A stretch of 64,000 bases of DNA from Shinisaurus crocodilurus (taxonomy: Eukaryota > Chordata > Lepidosauria > Squamata > Shinisauridae): positions 1 through 64,000 of the forward strand of contig JAHFWL010000268.1 of assembly GCA_021292165.1 (NCBI GenBank), given 5' to 3'. Shown one piece after another: positions 10,870-22,500 of this stretch (position 1 is the first letter of the stretch; each line of letters begins with the position of its first letter). A program made the translations under genes and the position numbers. The notes under the pieces are model-generated. The model made no database searches. It was not told the DNA's origin and saw nothing but the letters and a program-made list of their open reading frames with translations.

Positions 10870-12392
10870 GCCTGAGGACCTAGCCCCAGGAAGTGATCAA
10901 GGCCTTTCTTAAGCCAGTTACATTCAGAGGACTTAATAATTTTAGGCCAGTGGCCAATCTTCCATTTCTGGGCAAGGTGACAGAGTGCATGGTCACTGGC
11001 CAACTTCAGGCACTTCTGGATGACACCAATTATCTGGTCCTATTTCAATAGGGCTTTAGGCCTGTTTTTGGGGTGGAGACCACCTTGGTCACACTGCGAG
11101 ACTAACTTTGCCAGAAGACGGGAGTGTGTCCCTGTCGGTTCACCTAGACCTCTCAGCGACTTTCAATAGCACACTGACCATTGTATCCTTCTGGGGAGAC
11201 TGCCTGAATTGGGAGTGCAAGGCACTGTTTTGCAGTGGTTCTGTTTCTACTTGGATGGGCAGTTCCAGGTGGTGCTGGAGGTCTATAGTTCTGCCTTGTA
11301 GAGACTCCATCATGGTATCCCTCAGGGCTCTATTTTGTCCACTGTGCTTTTTAACATCTACAGGAAATTGCTGGGAGAGGTTGTCTGGAAGGACAGAGTG
11401 AAGTGTCATCAATTCACAGTTGATACCCAACTCTTACCTCTTTTCATCAAATGCAGGCAAGACTGACTACCCTCAACGGGTGCTTGGACTTGGTAATGGG
11501 CTGGATGAGGGCCAATATGCACTCAATCCAGACAAGCTGGAGGTTCTGTTAGTAGGTGATTCATCTGTTCAACTTAATACATTCTATATACCACCTTATC
11601 TGCTAAAAAGCCATCAAGGTGGTGTACATTTTAATACAATAAAACCTTACAATAAAACAGAAACATTAAAAACTACACATTTTAAAAGTTAAATGGCACT
11701 CAAGTTCATAGATCCCACTGTGTCACTTGAGGCTCAAGTGACCTCAGTAGGATGAAGTGCCTTTTATCTGCTTTGGCCCTACCTGGACAGAGGTAGCCTG
11801 GCTAGTAACCCAACCTCCTGCCTGGATTATTGCAATACGTTATACTTGGGACTACCTCTGAAGATGGTCTGGAAACTTCAGTTACTGCGTAAGAGAGCAG
11901 TGAGGGTGCCGACTGCATGTTATGAACTTATTCCGGTGCTGCTGCATCCAGTTTCTAGACCCAATTCAAAGTGTTGGTGCTAGCCTTAGGACCCGTCTAC
12001 CTGAAGGGGCGTCTTCTGCCATATGTTCATTGCAAAGATACTAGTCATTGGAGGCTCTTCTCTGGCTACAGCCACCCACAATGGTGCAACGAGGGCTACC
12101 AGAGAAAGATGGTCCCCATCTATGGAATGCCCTTCCCAAGGACATCCCCCTGGAGTTTTCACTGCATACATTTAGACGCCAGGTTAAGACCTTCGTCTTT
12201 CAGCAGCATTTAACCTTTAATCTGTGCTTGCTTATTAATTTTACTGCCATCTCCTTAATTTTTTTTAATGTTCAATATTATTTTGATTCTTTTATTGTTG
12301 TTGTTTTTGTTACTTTGTTGTTGCTGTTTAGTTTTATTATTGTAAACCACCCCAAGGGCATTTGCCTGTTGGGCAGTATTCAAATCTAATGA
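10870..12392 (+). mobile_element. L2 LINE, RT and 3' end (decayed)
   Basis: The plus strand preserves, through several frameshifts and stops, the L2 order: 'NLPFLGK' near 10955, 'LDDTNYL' near 11015, a 'GFRPVFG' block, the 'MGWMRAN' segment near 11500 and the 'SRLDYCN'-equivalent near 11825. It ends in an A/T-rich tail resembling the SINE tail (12340-12392). A short unrelated LINE-tail-like piece interrupts it at about 11565-11695. Confidence 0.85.
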
Positions 12393-12949
12393 ATCAATAG
12401 GAGAGAAATATCAATTTTTGGAGACAGTCTGTCACTCAGAATCTAAATTGCTAATGAATCTTCAGGAGGGTTCAGTTTCAGAGGAGCTCCCAAATCTGCA
12501 TGATTTGGCCAAATCAGATGAATGCCCCGAATATCCTAGAAGTGCTTTCAGTCTTTTTCCTGCACGTTTGCTGGTTCTCCCGAGCAAGTAACGCTGGGCT
12601 CGGCGAAGCGAAGAAGAATAGCAACACCTCCCGTTAGGAATGTGCCCAGCGGAGCCGGGGAGGCGCTAGCTCGACAAGGGGTATCAAGAGAAATTATTTC
12701 CTGTCAAAACTGGTTTACCTTCTCAGCTGCCAACTGGAAAATGCTCTCAAGTGCTCATGTCTTTCTATTTAAACTCCCAGCTGAGCAGGAGCACAACAGG
12801 AGAGAGGCTCCAGCTGTTTTTGGGACTGTTTTTGGGACTGTGAAAAGGCAAGCAGGCTCCCAGAGAGCGAGCGAACAGAGCGAGCGAACAGGGAGAGCAA
12901 ACAGGAGTTTGGCAGCGGAGTTCGGCGGGGGGAGGTCAAGGGGGAGGTC

Positions 12950-13034
12950 CCTAAAAAAAATAAAAAAATAAAAAAAAACAACAAAAAACAACAACAAAAA
13001 AAACCATATATATATATATATATATATATATATT
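12950..13034. repeat. A-rich stretch and (TA)n microsatellite in the CR1 5' UTR
   Basis: An A-rich run (about 12950-13004) is followed by roughly 14 TA units (13006-13033), 25 bp before the ORF1 start codon. Such a simple repeat is not part of a typical CR1 5' UTR and probably expanded in this copy or subfamily. Confidence 0.8.
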
Positions 13035-13058
13035 CTAGGAAGACAGAAACAGAGCACT

Positions 13059-14087
13059 ATGGAAGGAAAGGACTCAGCAGTGGTGGTGACCTGCAAGGGG
13101 TGTGCAATGTTTGTTTTCCTGCCGGAGATCAACATGGCCTACACGTGCAACAAGTGCAAGCTGGTCACGCTGTTGGAAGAAAAGGTCAGAGGACTGGAGC
13201 AGCAAGTGTCAACCCTCAGGAGCATAAGAGAAAGCGAGGAGTTCTTAGACAGAACGGTGGATCTACAGCACCAAAGCACAGTACAAGAGCCAGAAGGGCA
13301 ACGGCAGGATGAGGCGGAGTCGGAGACTGCAGAGGCAAGGGAAAATAACCCAGGGGGAACTCCCTGGAAAAGGGTGACTGTTAGGAGCAGAAATACTACA
13401 AGACACTCTGCGCCTGTGGAAGCAGTGGAGCTATGGAACCGCTTCCATGTACTTGAGGACGAGAGCAGAGGACAGCCTGCAGAGGACGGATTACCGGGCA
13501 CCCAACGTGACAGCGAGCAAGAGGCTGAGGGTCAGTCAAGTGGAGGCAATCAAACCAAGGCCTACAGCAAGAGGAAGAGAAGAGTACTCGTAGTGGGAGA
13601 CTCCCTCCTGCGGGGGATCGAAGCCAAAGTATGTCGCGAAGACCCATGGACTCGCCAGGTGTGCTGTCTCCCTGGGGCACGGATTAAGGATGTGACAGAG
13701 CAGCTGCCGAGGCTCATGCAGCCCACCGACACATACCCCTTTCTTCTCTTCCACGTGGGTACAAATGATACTGCCAAGCGGAGTTACAAAGAAATCACGG
13801 CAGACTTTGAAGAGCTGGGAAGGGAACTCAAGAACTTCGGGGCCCAGATAGTTTTCTCATCCATCCTTCCAGTACTTGGAAGAGGCATAGAAAGGGAAAG
13901 AAAAATACTCCGAGTGAATGACTGGCTACGAAGGTGGAGCCGACGTGAGGGATTTGGATTCTGGGACCACGGGCTACACTTCCTGGAAGATGGACTGCTG
14001 GCAAAGGATGGGTTGCACCTCACAAGGACTGGGAAGAATGTGTTTGGACACAGCATGAGGAACTTAATCAGGAGGGCTTTAAACTGA
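13059..14087 (+). CDS. CR1 ORF1 protein (zinc-binding/coiled-coil plus SGNH esterase domain)
   Basis: A 342-residue reading frame starting at ATG 13059. Residues ~9-32 hold paired cysteines (CKGCAMF...CNKCK), like the N-terminal zinc-binding region of CR1 ORF1. Residues ~38-60 can form a short coiled coil (LEEKVRGLEQQVSTLRSI). A low-complexity acidic linker follows. From about residue 173 there is an SGNH-hydrolase/esterase fold: block I GDSLLRG, then HVGTNDT and a C-terminal 'KDGLHLT' with the expected Asp-His pair. CR1 ORF1 esterases are thought to help RNP formation or membrane association; this role is not settled. The frame is intact. A 38-bp spacer separates it from ORF2. Confidence 0.88.
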   Translation: MEGKDSAVVVTCKGCAMFVFLPEINMAYTCNKCKLVTLLEEKVRGLEQQVSTLRSIRESEEFLDRTVDLQHQSTVQEPEGQRQDEAESETAEARENNPGGTPWKRVTVRSRNTTRHSAPVEAVELWNRFHVLEDESRGQPAEDGLPGTQRDSEQEAEGQSSGGNQTKAYSKRKRRVLVVGDSLLRGIEAKVCREDPWTRQVCCLPGARIKDVTEQLPRLMQPTDTYPFLLFHVGTNDTAKRSYKEITADFEELGRELKNFGAQIVFSSILPVLGRGIERERKILRVNDWLRRWSRREGFGFWDHGLHFLEDGLLAKDGLHLTRTGKNVFGHSMRNLIRRALN

Positions 14088-14125
14088 ATCCAACAGGGGA
14101 GGGAGACATAAACTCGGGGGTACCA

Positions 14126-16996
14126 ATGGAAGAAGGCCTCTTTGCCACAATGGAGAGAACAGCTCCAGCGGTGCCCATTGATAGTCTACCACAAAATGTA
14201 GGGGGAAAGTCGGACTGTAAAGCACATAGTCTTCAATGTCTCTATACTAATGCCCAGAGTATGGGCAACAAACAAGACGAACTTGAACTCTTGATACATG
14301 AGGGCAAGTACGACTTGATAGGGATAACTGAAACCTGGTGGGATGACTCCCATGACTGGAATACAGCAATTGAAGGGTATAACTTGTTCAAAAGGAACAG
14401 AAGCAACAGAAAGGGAGGTGGAGTTGCACTGTATGTTAAAAATACGTATCTCTGCACAGAGATACAGGAAGAGGAGCTTGGCAGCCCCATTGAGAGCATC
14501 TGGGTTAAAATAAAGGGGGCAAAGAATAAAGCGAACATGGCGGTTGGAGTCTACTACCGACCACCCAATCAAGGAGAAGACGAGGATGGAACTTTTGAAA
14601 AACAAATTGCCAGTGTTTCAAGGAGGCACGATGTGGTAGTAATGGGAGACTTCAATTTCCCTGATATCTGTTGGGAGACTTATTCAGCCAAACATGGCCC
14701 CTCCAAGAAATTCCTGAGCTGTGCTGCTGATAACTTCCTCCTACAGAAAGTGGAGGAAGGAACTAGAGGATCGGCTATCCTTGACCTGATTCTAACCAAC
14801 AGAGACGAGTTAGTGGATAAAGTGGCAGTTTCGGGAACTCTGGGGGAAAGTGACCATGTTATACTTGAGTTCTTGATTCTAACAGAAGCAAAAGCTGAGT
14901 GTAGCCAAACACGTACCCTGGATTTTAGGAAAGCCAATTTTAACAAACTCAGAACAATGATTAGTAAGATCCCATGGCAAATGACTCTCACGAGAAAGGG
15001 AGCCCAGGAGGGGTGGGAGTTTTTAAAAAAGGAAATTTTAAAGGCACAATTGCAAACAATTCCCACAAGGAAAAAAGGCAGAGGGCAACAGAAGAAGCCA
15101 ATGTGGCTTCACAATAAACTCAAAGATGACCTGAAAACAAAAAAGGACACGTATAGGAAGTGGAAGGAAGGACAGGCTACAGGGGAAGAGTACAGGCAGG
15201 TAGCACAGAACTGCAGGAATAGTGTCAGGAAGGCTAAAGCTGAGAATGAGCTAAGGTTAGCGAGGAATGCTAAAAGCAACAAAAAAGCTTTCTTCAGATA
15301 CATGCACAGTAAAAGACAGAAGAAAGAACTGGTGGTTCAACTACGCAATGAGGATGGCAAATTGATAACAGAAGACAAAGAAAAGGCAGAAGTGTTCAAT
15401 TCCTACTTTGGCTCGGTCTTCTCCCAAAAGAGGGTCTATGACCCCCCTGGCAAACCTGAAATGCAGACTGAAGGGGCAGAATTGCAGCTTGAGATTGATA
15501 GGCAAATGGTCAAGGAGCACCTGATTACTCTGAACGAGTTTAAATCTCCAGGGCCTGATGAGCTGCATCCTAGAGTAATAAAGGAACTGGCAGAAGAACT
15601 CTCAGAACCACTGTCTATTATCTTTGAGAAATCATGGAGGACAGGTGAAGTGCCAGACGACTGGAGGAGGGCAAATGTTGTTCCCATCTTCAAAAAGGGC
15701 AAGAAGGAGGAACCTGGGAACTATAGGCCAGTCAGTCTGACATCAATCCCCGGGAAGATTTTTGAGCAGATTATAAAGAAGTCAGTCTGCAAGCACCTTG
15801 AAAACAATGCAGTGATTACTAGAAGCCAGCATGGATTTGTCAAGAACAAATCCTGTCAGACTAATCTGATCTCATTTTTTGATCGGGTAACCTCCCTTGT
15901 GGACTGTGGGAATGCTGTGGACATTATATACCTGGACTTCAGCAAAGCTTTCGACAAAGTGCCTCATGATATCCTGATTAGTAAGCTAGCTAAGAGTGGG
16001 CTAGATGGATCAACTATCAGGTGGATCCACAATTGGCTACAGAATCGGACTCAAAGAGTGCTTATCAATGGTTCCTTCTCAAACTGGGGAGAGGTAACGA
16101 GCGGGGTACCACAGGGCTCGGTCCTGGGCCCGGTGCTCTTCAACATTTTTATTAATGACTTGGATGAGGAGGTACAGGGAATGCTTATCAAATTTGCAGA
16201 TGACACAAAGTTGGGTGGAACAGCTAATACTCTGGAAGACAGAAACAAAATTCAAAGTGACCTCGATAGGCTGGAGCGCTGGGCCGAAAACAACAGAATG
16301 AAATTTAACAGGGATAAATGCCAAGTGCTGCACCTAGGGAGAGGAAACCAAATGCAGAGTTACAGAATGGGGGACACTTGGCTCAACAATACTACAAGTG
16401 AGAAGGATCTTGGAATTGTGGTAGATCACAAACTGAATATGAGCCAGCAATGCGACGTGGCTGCAAAGAAGGCAAATGCTATTTTGGGCTGTATTAATAG
16501 AAGTATAGCTTCCAAATCGCGGGAAGTGATAATTCCCCTTTACTCGGCACTGGTTAGGCCTCATCTTGAGTACTGTGTCCAGTTCTGGGCACCTCATTTT
16601 AACAAGGACATAGACAAACTGGAGAGGGTTCAGAGGAGGGCAACAAGGATGATAAAGGGACTGGAAACAAGGCCCTATGAGGAGAGACTGAAAGAACTGG
16701 GCATGTTTAGCCTTCAGAAGAGGAGACTGAGGGGAGATATGATCGCACTCTTCCAGTATTTGAAGGGATGTCACACAGAGGAGGGCAAAGATCTCTTCTC
16801 GTTCATCCCAGTTTGCAGGACACGGAATAATGGGCTCAAGTTACAGGAACCTAGATTCCACCTAAACATCAGGAAAAATTTCCTGACTGTCAGAGCAATA
16901 AGACAGTGGAATCAACTACCTAGGGAGGTGGTGGGCTCTCCCAGTCTGGAGGCATTCAAGGTGCGGCTGGACAGACATCTGTCAGAGATGCTTTGA
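14126..16996 (+). CDS. CR1 ORF2 protein (APE endonuclease and reverse transcriptase)
   Basis: A 956-residue uninterrupted frame. Residues ~35-260 form an apurinic-type endonuclease with all expected motifs: YTNAQS, ITETWW, VYYRPP, GDFNFP, LDLILTN and the terminal SDH. Residues ~470-760 form the reverse transcriptase: 'KSPGPDELHP', NYRPVSLTSIPGK, the first catalytic Asp in LDFSKAFD, GVPQGSVLGP and the active-site FADD. The C-terminal ~200 residues are the CR1-specific region ('HLEYCVQFWAPH...', 'RQWNQLPREVV'). In the cell the protein would nick target DNA and copy the element's RNA. No disabling change is visible, so this copy is young or still competent; activity is not shown by sequence alone. 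Confidence 0.92.
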   Translation: MEEGLFATMERTAPAVPIDSLPQNVGGKSDCKAHSLQCLYTNAQSMGNKQDELELLIHEGKYDLIGITETWWDDSHDWNTAIEGYNLFKRNRSNRKGGGVALYVKNTYLCTEIQEEELGSPIESIWVKIKGAKNKANMAVGVYYRPPNQGEDEDGTFEKQIASVSRRHDVVVMGDFNFPDICWETYSAKHGPSKKFLSCAADNFLLQKVEEGTRGSAILDLILTNRDELVDKVAVSGTLGESDHVILEFLILTEAKAECSQTRTLDFRKANFNKLRTMISKIPWQMTLTRKGAQEGWEFLKKEILKAQLQTIPTRKKGRGQQKKPMWLHNKLKDDLKTKKDTYRKWKEGQATGEEYRQVAQNCRNSVRKAKAENELRLARNAKSNKKAFFRYMHSKRQKKELVVQLRNEDGKLITEDKEKAEVFNSYFGSVFSQKRVYDPPGKPEMQTEGAELQLEIDRQMVKEHLITLNEFKSPGPDELHPRVIKELAEELSEPLSIIFEKSWRTGEVPDDWRRANVVPIFKKGKKEEPGNYRPVSLTSIPGKIFEQIIKKSVCKHLENNAVITRSQHGFVKNKSCQTNLISFFDRVTSLVDCGNAVDIIYLDFSKAFDKVPHDILISKLAKSGLDGSTIRWIHNWLQNRTQRVLINGSFSNWGEVTSGVPQGSVLGPVLFNIFINDLDEEVQGMLIKFADDTKLGGTANTLEDRNKIQSDLDRLERWAENNRMKFNRDKCQVLHLGRGNQMQSYRMGDTWLNNTTSEKDLGIVVDHKLNMSQQCDVAAKKANAILGCINRSIASKSREVIIPLYSALVRPHLEYCVQFWAPHFNKDIDKLERVQRRATRMIKGLETRPYEERLKELGMFSLQKRRLRGDMIALFQYLKGCHTEEGKDLFSFIPVCRTRNNGLKLQEPRFHLNIRKNFLTVRAIRQWNQLPREVVGSPSLEAFKVRLDRHLSEML

Positions 16997-17089
16997 CCTG
17001 GATTCCTGCATTGAGCAGGGGGTTGGACTCGATGGCCTTGTAGGCCCCTTCCAACTCTACTTTTCTATGATTCTATGATTCTATATACT

Positions 17090-19440
17090 CTGTCAGGAAT
17101 CACCTCTTCTCCTGGTTAGCCATTTTGATTCAAAGTTAATCAGTATCCAGTTCTTCCCCAAGTGGGAGAACTCAGCGACCATCTCAAACTGTAAACAGCA
17201 CGATTCGCCCTGGCCTCACCAAGAGCTTCTCAGTAAAATGTTAAAATCAAAACATCCACACTGTTTAAACCAAGAGCTTTATTCCACATGATAAAACCAA
17301 ATGCAATTCAACACACACTCTGCAAGGAGAGCTGACATTGTACAGAGCCTTACACTAATTTTCTGGTTATGCCAGTGACGGTGACTGAAAGAGCTGGTGA
17401 AGATATCCAGCGATTTGCTAAACTCAATTACAACATATGGTTATATGGATTTTGCAGGGTTTCCCCAGCTCAGAAAGGAAGGATGCAGCAGCCCCTCCGT
17501 GGTCTGGAGATTCATTCAAGCGGGTTCTCTTCTGGACTTCACGGGCTCAGCACAGAGGAAAGACCGCCAACACCAAGAGTTTGCAGGAGGCATGTACTGC
17601 CCCACTCGTGCCAATTGTGGGGGGCGCTTTTTCTCACGGTCGACTCAGTTAAGCTTCATCTCCCACAAGTAAAAGGAAGTAGGGAGGCTTATATGTGGCA
17701 GCTGGCATTTGCCATGTCACAGGCTAGCCAAAAAGAAAAAAAACAGCCAGCCGGTGTGGTAAAGGGCGTGGCTGATTAAGGCACCACAGGGATGGGCAGC
17801 TGCAGGAGGTGGGGGAGCATTTTTGCTCCCCAGGCACCCTCATGGGCTGAAGTCCATGGGATCCCCCCCCCCCGAAAGAAAATCATTGGCTTTGCTGTCG
17901 ATATTCAGTGGCACTACAAGGATTAAAGCTAAATTTAACCCTTTCGGCATGCTGTAGCCACCACGAATGCCCTTTTTCTTTTCTTTTTTTTTTGAAAAAA
18001 CATATTTAAAATGTTTCCAGGGGTGACAAGTGCTGCATGTGGGGGCTGCTGCATGTGGGGGCACACAGGCCATGCCCATACCTAGTGCATCACTTTGTAA
18101 TACCGGCTGACAGGTTCAGGGACTTAAGCGAGCCCATATGGACTGCTAGTAGAAACAAAGTAAAGCAGACCATATGTGTGATCCTTTCTCATGGGTGAAC
18201 TCAAAATAAAAGCACACTGGTGGACTTGCACCACATGCTAAGCAGGAACCTACAATGCTTGTTTGAACCATGGCGTCCTCACAAGACAGATTGTAGCAGT
18301 GCCCCCTCCTGGGGTCTTTGATTGATTTCGCAGCTCACTCCAAGAATGAATACAAGGCAAGAAGTCTCACCCGCACCCCAGGCAGGCAGAGAGACACAGA
18401 AAATTCTCTTCCTTGTCCACAACTCAAACATGTACGTTAACACGTCTGGTTGTATGCAGTCATTAGAAGGCAAACAATGAACTGGACGTGTTTTGCTTTT
18501 CTCTCTTTTTTCTTTTTTTAAATATACAGAAAAATCTTCACCCAGGGCCAGAGAGAACTGTAGCTATCATAAAACATCTGCACTGCCAGAACTTTTATTC
18601 TAAAGGAAATGCCTCTTCTTCCAGGATATCATGACAGGAGGCCACAGTGCCCCTTATGTTTGTATGCTTTGACCTTAGGAAAAGGGCCTCTTTGGGATCT
18701 CTTTCCCGCCCTCTCTCTCTCGAGGCCAACACATGGGGTTCAGCCCTGCTAGACTAAAGACCCACAAAAGAAAGTGCTGGGGCTGCATTTCAGCGTAGCA
18801 CCTGAAAGAGAACAGGAGTCCAAGCGGGCTCAAATGGACTGTTAGCCCGATGCAACAAGAAGGGAGACCGCATCCTATCCCAGGGCAACCGGGCTGCACT
18901 GGAGAGTAGTGGCAAGCTGCCCCAGCCACATCAACAGGAAATATTGTTGTGCCCACTAAAACAGAGCAAGACCAACTATTAAGCAATGCAAACAAAAATG
19001 GTTAAAGCAATTAACGTTCAAGTGTTTACAGTGAATAATTGACCACCACCACCACCAAATAAGGAGCCTTTTGACCCTCCCAGATCTCAGGCTACGAAGC
19101 CAATAAACTGTAGGATTTGCAACTCCAGGCTACTAGTCATTATCTCCCCCCACAAAAATGTAATGGCTTATAACCTGGGCATATTATAGGGACTCGTGCG
19201 GAAGAGTTCACAAATTCAGCAGTGGGAAAGCAACACACAATCGCAGCCTCTCTTTTCTTCATCCACTGACCACATCGCCGGCACTGGCACAAGCCCAGTT
19301 CAGCTCCCTCGCGTTCCCAGGGGTTACTGAAAGACCTGCCGATCTTGAGGGGACAGTAGAAGAAGAGATGCTCAGGCTGGCCCAGGGAACTCCTAAAGAG
19401 ACCGCCGATGGCCCAAGACAACTCTGCTCTTTTACTCTTT
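17090..19440. other. Intergenic sequence, no recognised feature
   Basis: No exon, RNA gene or transposon was recognised. The sequence is of ordinary composition with a short C run near 17863. A minus-strand AATAAA (plus-strand tttatt at 17277-17282) exists but cannot be tied to a transcript. Confidence 0.5.
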
Positions 19441-19443
19441 GCT

Positions 19444-19542
19444 TTAGACCAGACTTCCCCAACCTGGTGCCCTCCAGATGTGTTGGACTACAACTCCCAT
19501 CACGCTCAGCCAGCATGGCTACTAGGTTGGGGAATTTAGTCT
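19444..19542. mobile_element. Short inverted-repeat (MITE-like) element
   Basis: Ends are inverted copies: 'ttccccaacct' at 19454 and 'aggttggggaa' at 19524. Between them is the 'ggactacaactcccatca' core. From memory this core is common in sauropsid nonautonomous hAT-like elements. A related fragment is at 44880-44965. No target-site duplication was confirmed. Confidence 0.55.
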
Positions 19543-19544
19543 CA

Positions 19545-22500
19545 AATGCGGTGCCTTGGCAGACAGGCAGTGTATAAATGCAAAATGAGGGGCCCATGGG
19601 GGGGGCATGCAAACCAAGCAGCTCTGGAATGAGCACTGTGGAGCCTGCTCCTCCCAGGAATGCCAGGAGGCACCGGATCCCAAGGGTATGCATGGCCCGT
19701 CTTCCTATTGAAGGAGCTGGGCACTCCAAGCAGGTTTCCATGGATGGTGGCCAGCCACAGGGAACAAGACCAAGTGCGGGACAGGCCAAAACGCCTGCAG
19801 GACAAGGGAGGAGCTTCACAAACAAATCAGTGTGGCCAGAGGAAGCCAGCCAACTCCATTCAACTAGTATTCTCGTTTATTTAGGGCCAGTGATCTGAGT
19901 GCCGCACAGAACACAAAGGCATCCCTGCCCAGAGAGCTTACAGCCCAAGACAGCCAAGGACAGCAGCAAAGGAGGTGGCCAACACTGCGGTCTGACAAAA
20001 TGTCCTGGGGGGTGTAGTTCACTGGTACTGAGAGTCAGGTCGGTCAGGTTACCAGAATAAAGCCTCATCCAAGAAAAGATGAACAATTTACCAGATCTTC
20101 TCATGGGAAAACACACTCAGCAAGGAAGGCTACCTCCTCCTTTACCTAAATGTCATGAGATGCAAACAAGCAAACAGAAATCTAGGAAGCCAGGCAGCAA
20201 CCCTATTGTGGAAAAGCTGACATGAATTGCAGTCCAGCCTGGACATTTTGTGGAAAAGATCAGCTTGCTACAACACCCCACATCATTTTATCAACACTCA
20301 GTGACTGGACACACCCTCCTCTTTTCTAAGTTACAAATAGCCAGATGTTTGAAAAAAGCCCCCAAGTATAAAATAACTCACTGTGTTATTCAGACACTCA
20401 CAGTGGACAAGAAGTCACCTTAAAATAGATCCATAGGATCATATGGAGTCTGTCAACTTGTCAAATGTAGGTCAAAATTAAGAAACCAAGCACCAAAGAA
20501 AAGCTTTCTATTATGTATTCAGTATGTGTAATCAGAGTAAGAACTAAGTGAGACCCTGGGAAGTGCTCCTCCACTGCCTGCTGCATCCGTCAACTAGGCC
20601 CTAATTGCATGGGACCTCCAGAAAGTGAGTCTCCGTCTCGCCCGCCCACAACCATTTATAGGCTGCCTTTTGCTCCTCCCAAAGGCAACGTGGTGGCATA
20701 GTCCACTGGACTACTCTAGGCCACCCTGCAGAGAGGAGGCCAGCAGAAGAGAAGAGAAACCCAGACAGATGTTTGGGTTTATCAGAGGCAGCACTCTTCC
20801 AGCAAGGATTTTCAAAGCTGGCTTCTCTCTGGGCAGTGCTCAAGAATGTGGAAGGGAGGCAGGAACAAGGGATGACCTGGGTAGCATAGTGGTGCTCGGC
20901 TTGATGGAAAACATGAGAAAAAGAGCCACAAAAACAACACTCCAAGACCACCAAAAACCAAACAGACGGATAAAGCTACACAGCACGCTGAGGTTGGCTC
21001 ATCATTCCCAAACACAACAGCCCAGAACATCCCAATCACACCAGCTGGGAGGCTCTGCAAATAGTGATAGAATGCAAAACCTATTTTCTTGTTTAATGCA
21101 GCTGTACTTTCTCGACAGGACCAGCTAGATTAATAACGAGAGAAAAATCTACAAAAGGAGATCTAGTCAATTAATGAATCCCCTTTTCAAAACATTTTGC
21201 CAATTACCAAGTAGCACAATACCCCAGTGCATCAATTCCTAGCTATACAGTTTGGCACATCAGCACCAAGGCCTTTCTATGAAGCACATGGCCATTTAAG
21301 TCCTAGCAAGTGGTGCCAAATAGAACAGAAAACAAAGTGACTGGATGTTTTGCAGGTTTCAAAACTGGAAAGGAGAGCAACATGGACGTGCCAAGGTAAC
21401 CAGCATTGCAGCGCATCGTGTTGTTCTGCAGGTTATGAATGAAGCCGTCTTCTGTGACTAATAGGCGCAAGAACAAGCCAGCTCAGTAATGTTTCCATTG
21501 CCTAACAGCAAAGCCTCGACGGTTACCACTATTCTTGGCAATACAGAAGTGAGGGCCAACCTGCTTCATCACAGTACCTGAGCCACAACTGCAGAAGTGT
21601 GACGCAGTGAATACAAAGGTATGGCTTTAGGAGCAGTTACAGTCCTGAGCAGACTTCTTCTAGGCTGTGTGCAATGTTCTCAAGCGGGTCACTAGGAGCA
21701 GGTACTGCAGAAAAGAGAAAAGAGCAGACATGGGTTTCTCACAGCGTACAGCTTGCATCACAAGACATCACATCTATGGGGCAGACATTAGCCATTCCTG
21801 AAGCAGAGCCAGTCTCACCAGCCTGCATGCATCTTTTAAGGAACAAAACAACACACATTGGAGGTTCTGTTAGCATAAAGAAAACCCAGTTTCATCTAAA
21901 GTTCTTGAGAGCTCACACATCACCTGACACATGGATCCTTGCTGCAGGAACCAAGGAACCAACTAGCCCCGTGTCAATTCTGGAAAGCAGTGGAGCTGCC
22001 ACTTGGCGCATCTGAATATTCCAGTCAGTCTTATGAGTGAGCCCACAAGGTCCTTCGCCCACACACAGGCACACCAATGTCAGTAATCTGGGGCTTGTAA
22101 GCCACCCGTGTATCTTCCAGTTCAAAAAGAACTTGAGAAAGATCAAAAGGAGTTCAGTAGGATCAGCCCTGGGTCTAGCATTGTCAGACAACAGCCCATA
22201 ACAGGCCCAGAACATCTAACTTACAGAAGAATGAGGAAGACCTACTGAGAGATAAGCAGCAGGAGGCTTACATGATAAGAGGCGTCTTGTGTCAGCAGTG
22301 CACCTGAAAATGGCCTATGGAGGAAAAGGGCCACTTGCAGAACCAGGTGCTGAATTAATCTGGTTTCCCTCTGCCTTGAAAGAATGACCAGAGGCTAGTA
22401 GTATCTCTTAAGAGGTGAAATTAGTCTCACAGCTAAAATAGTCCCAGGGAAAGTAACAGGGGATGAAGAGAGAGGGATTTGGGACATTATGCCTGCCTGC

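Larger units (their letters stand above)
12600..17085 (+). mobile_element. Full-length CR1 LINE with both ORFs open
   Basis: A complete-looking CR1 retrotransposon. It has a 5' UTR rich in 'gagcgagcgaacag' motifs (about 12780-12930), an A-rich and (TA)n stretch (12950-13034), ORF1 (13059-14087), a 38-bp spacer, ORF2 (14126-16996) and a short 3' UTR. The 3' end is the characteristic (attctatg)n repeat at 17060-17085. Neither ORF has a stop or frameshift. The 5' boundary is approximate. CR1 elements move by target-primed reverse transcription. Confidence 0.92.
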
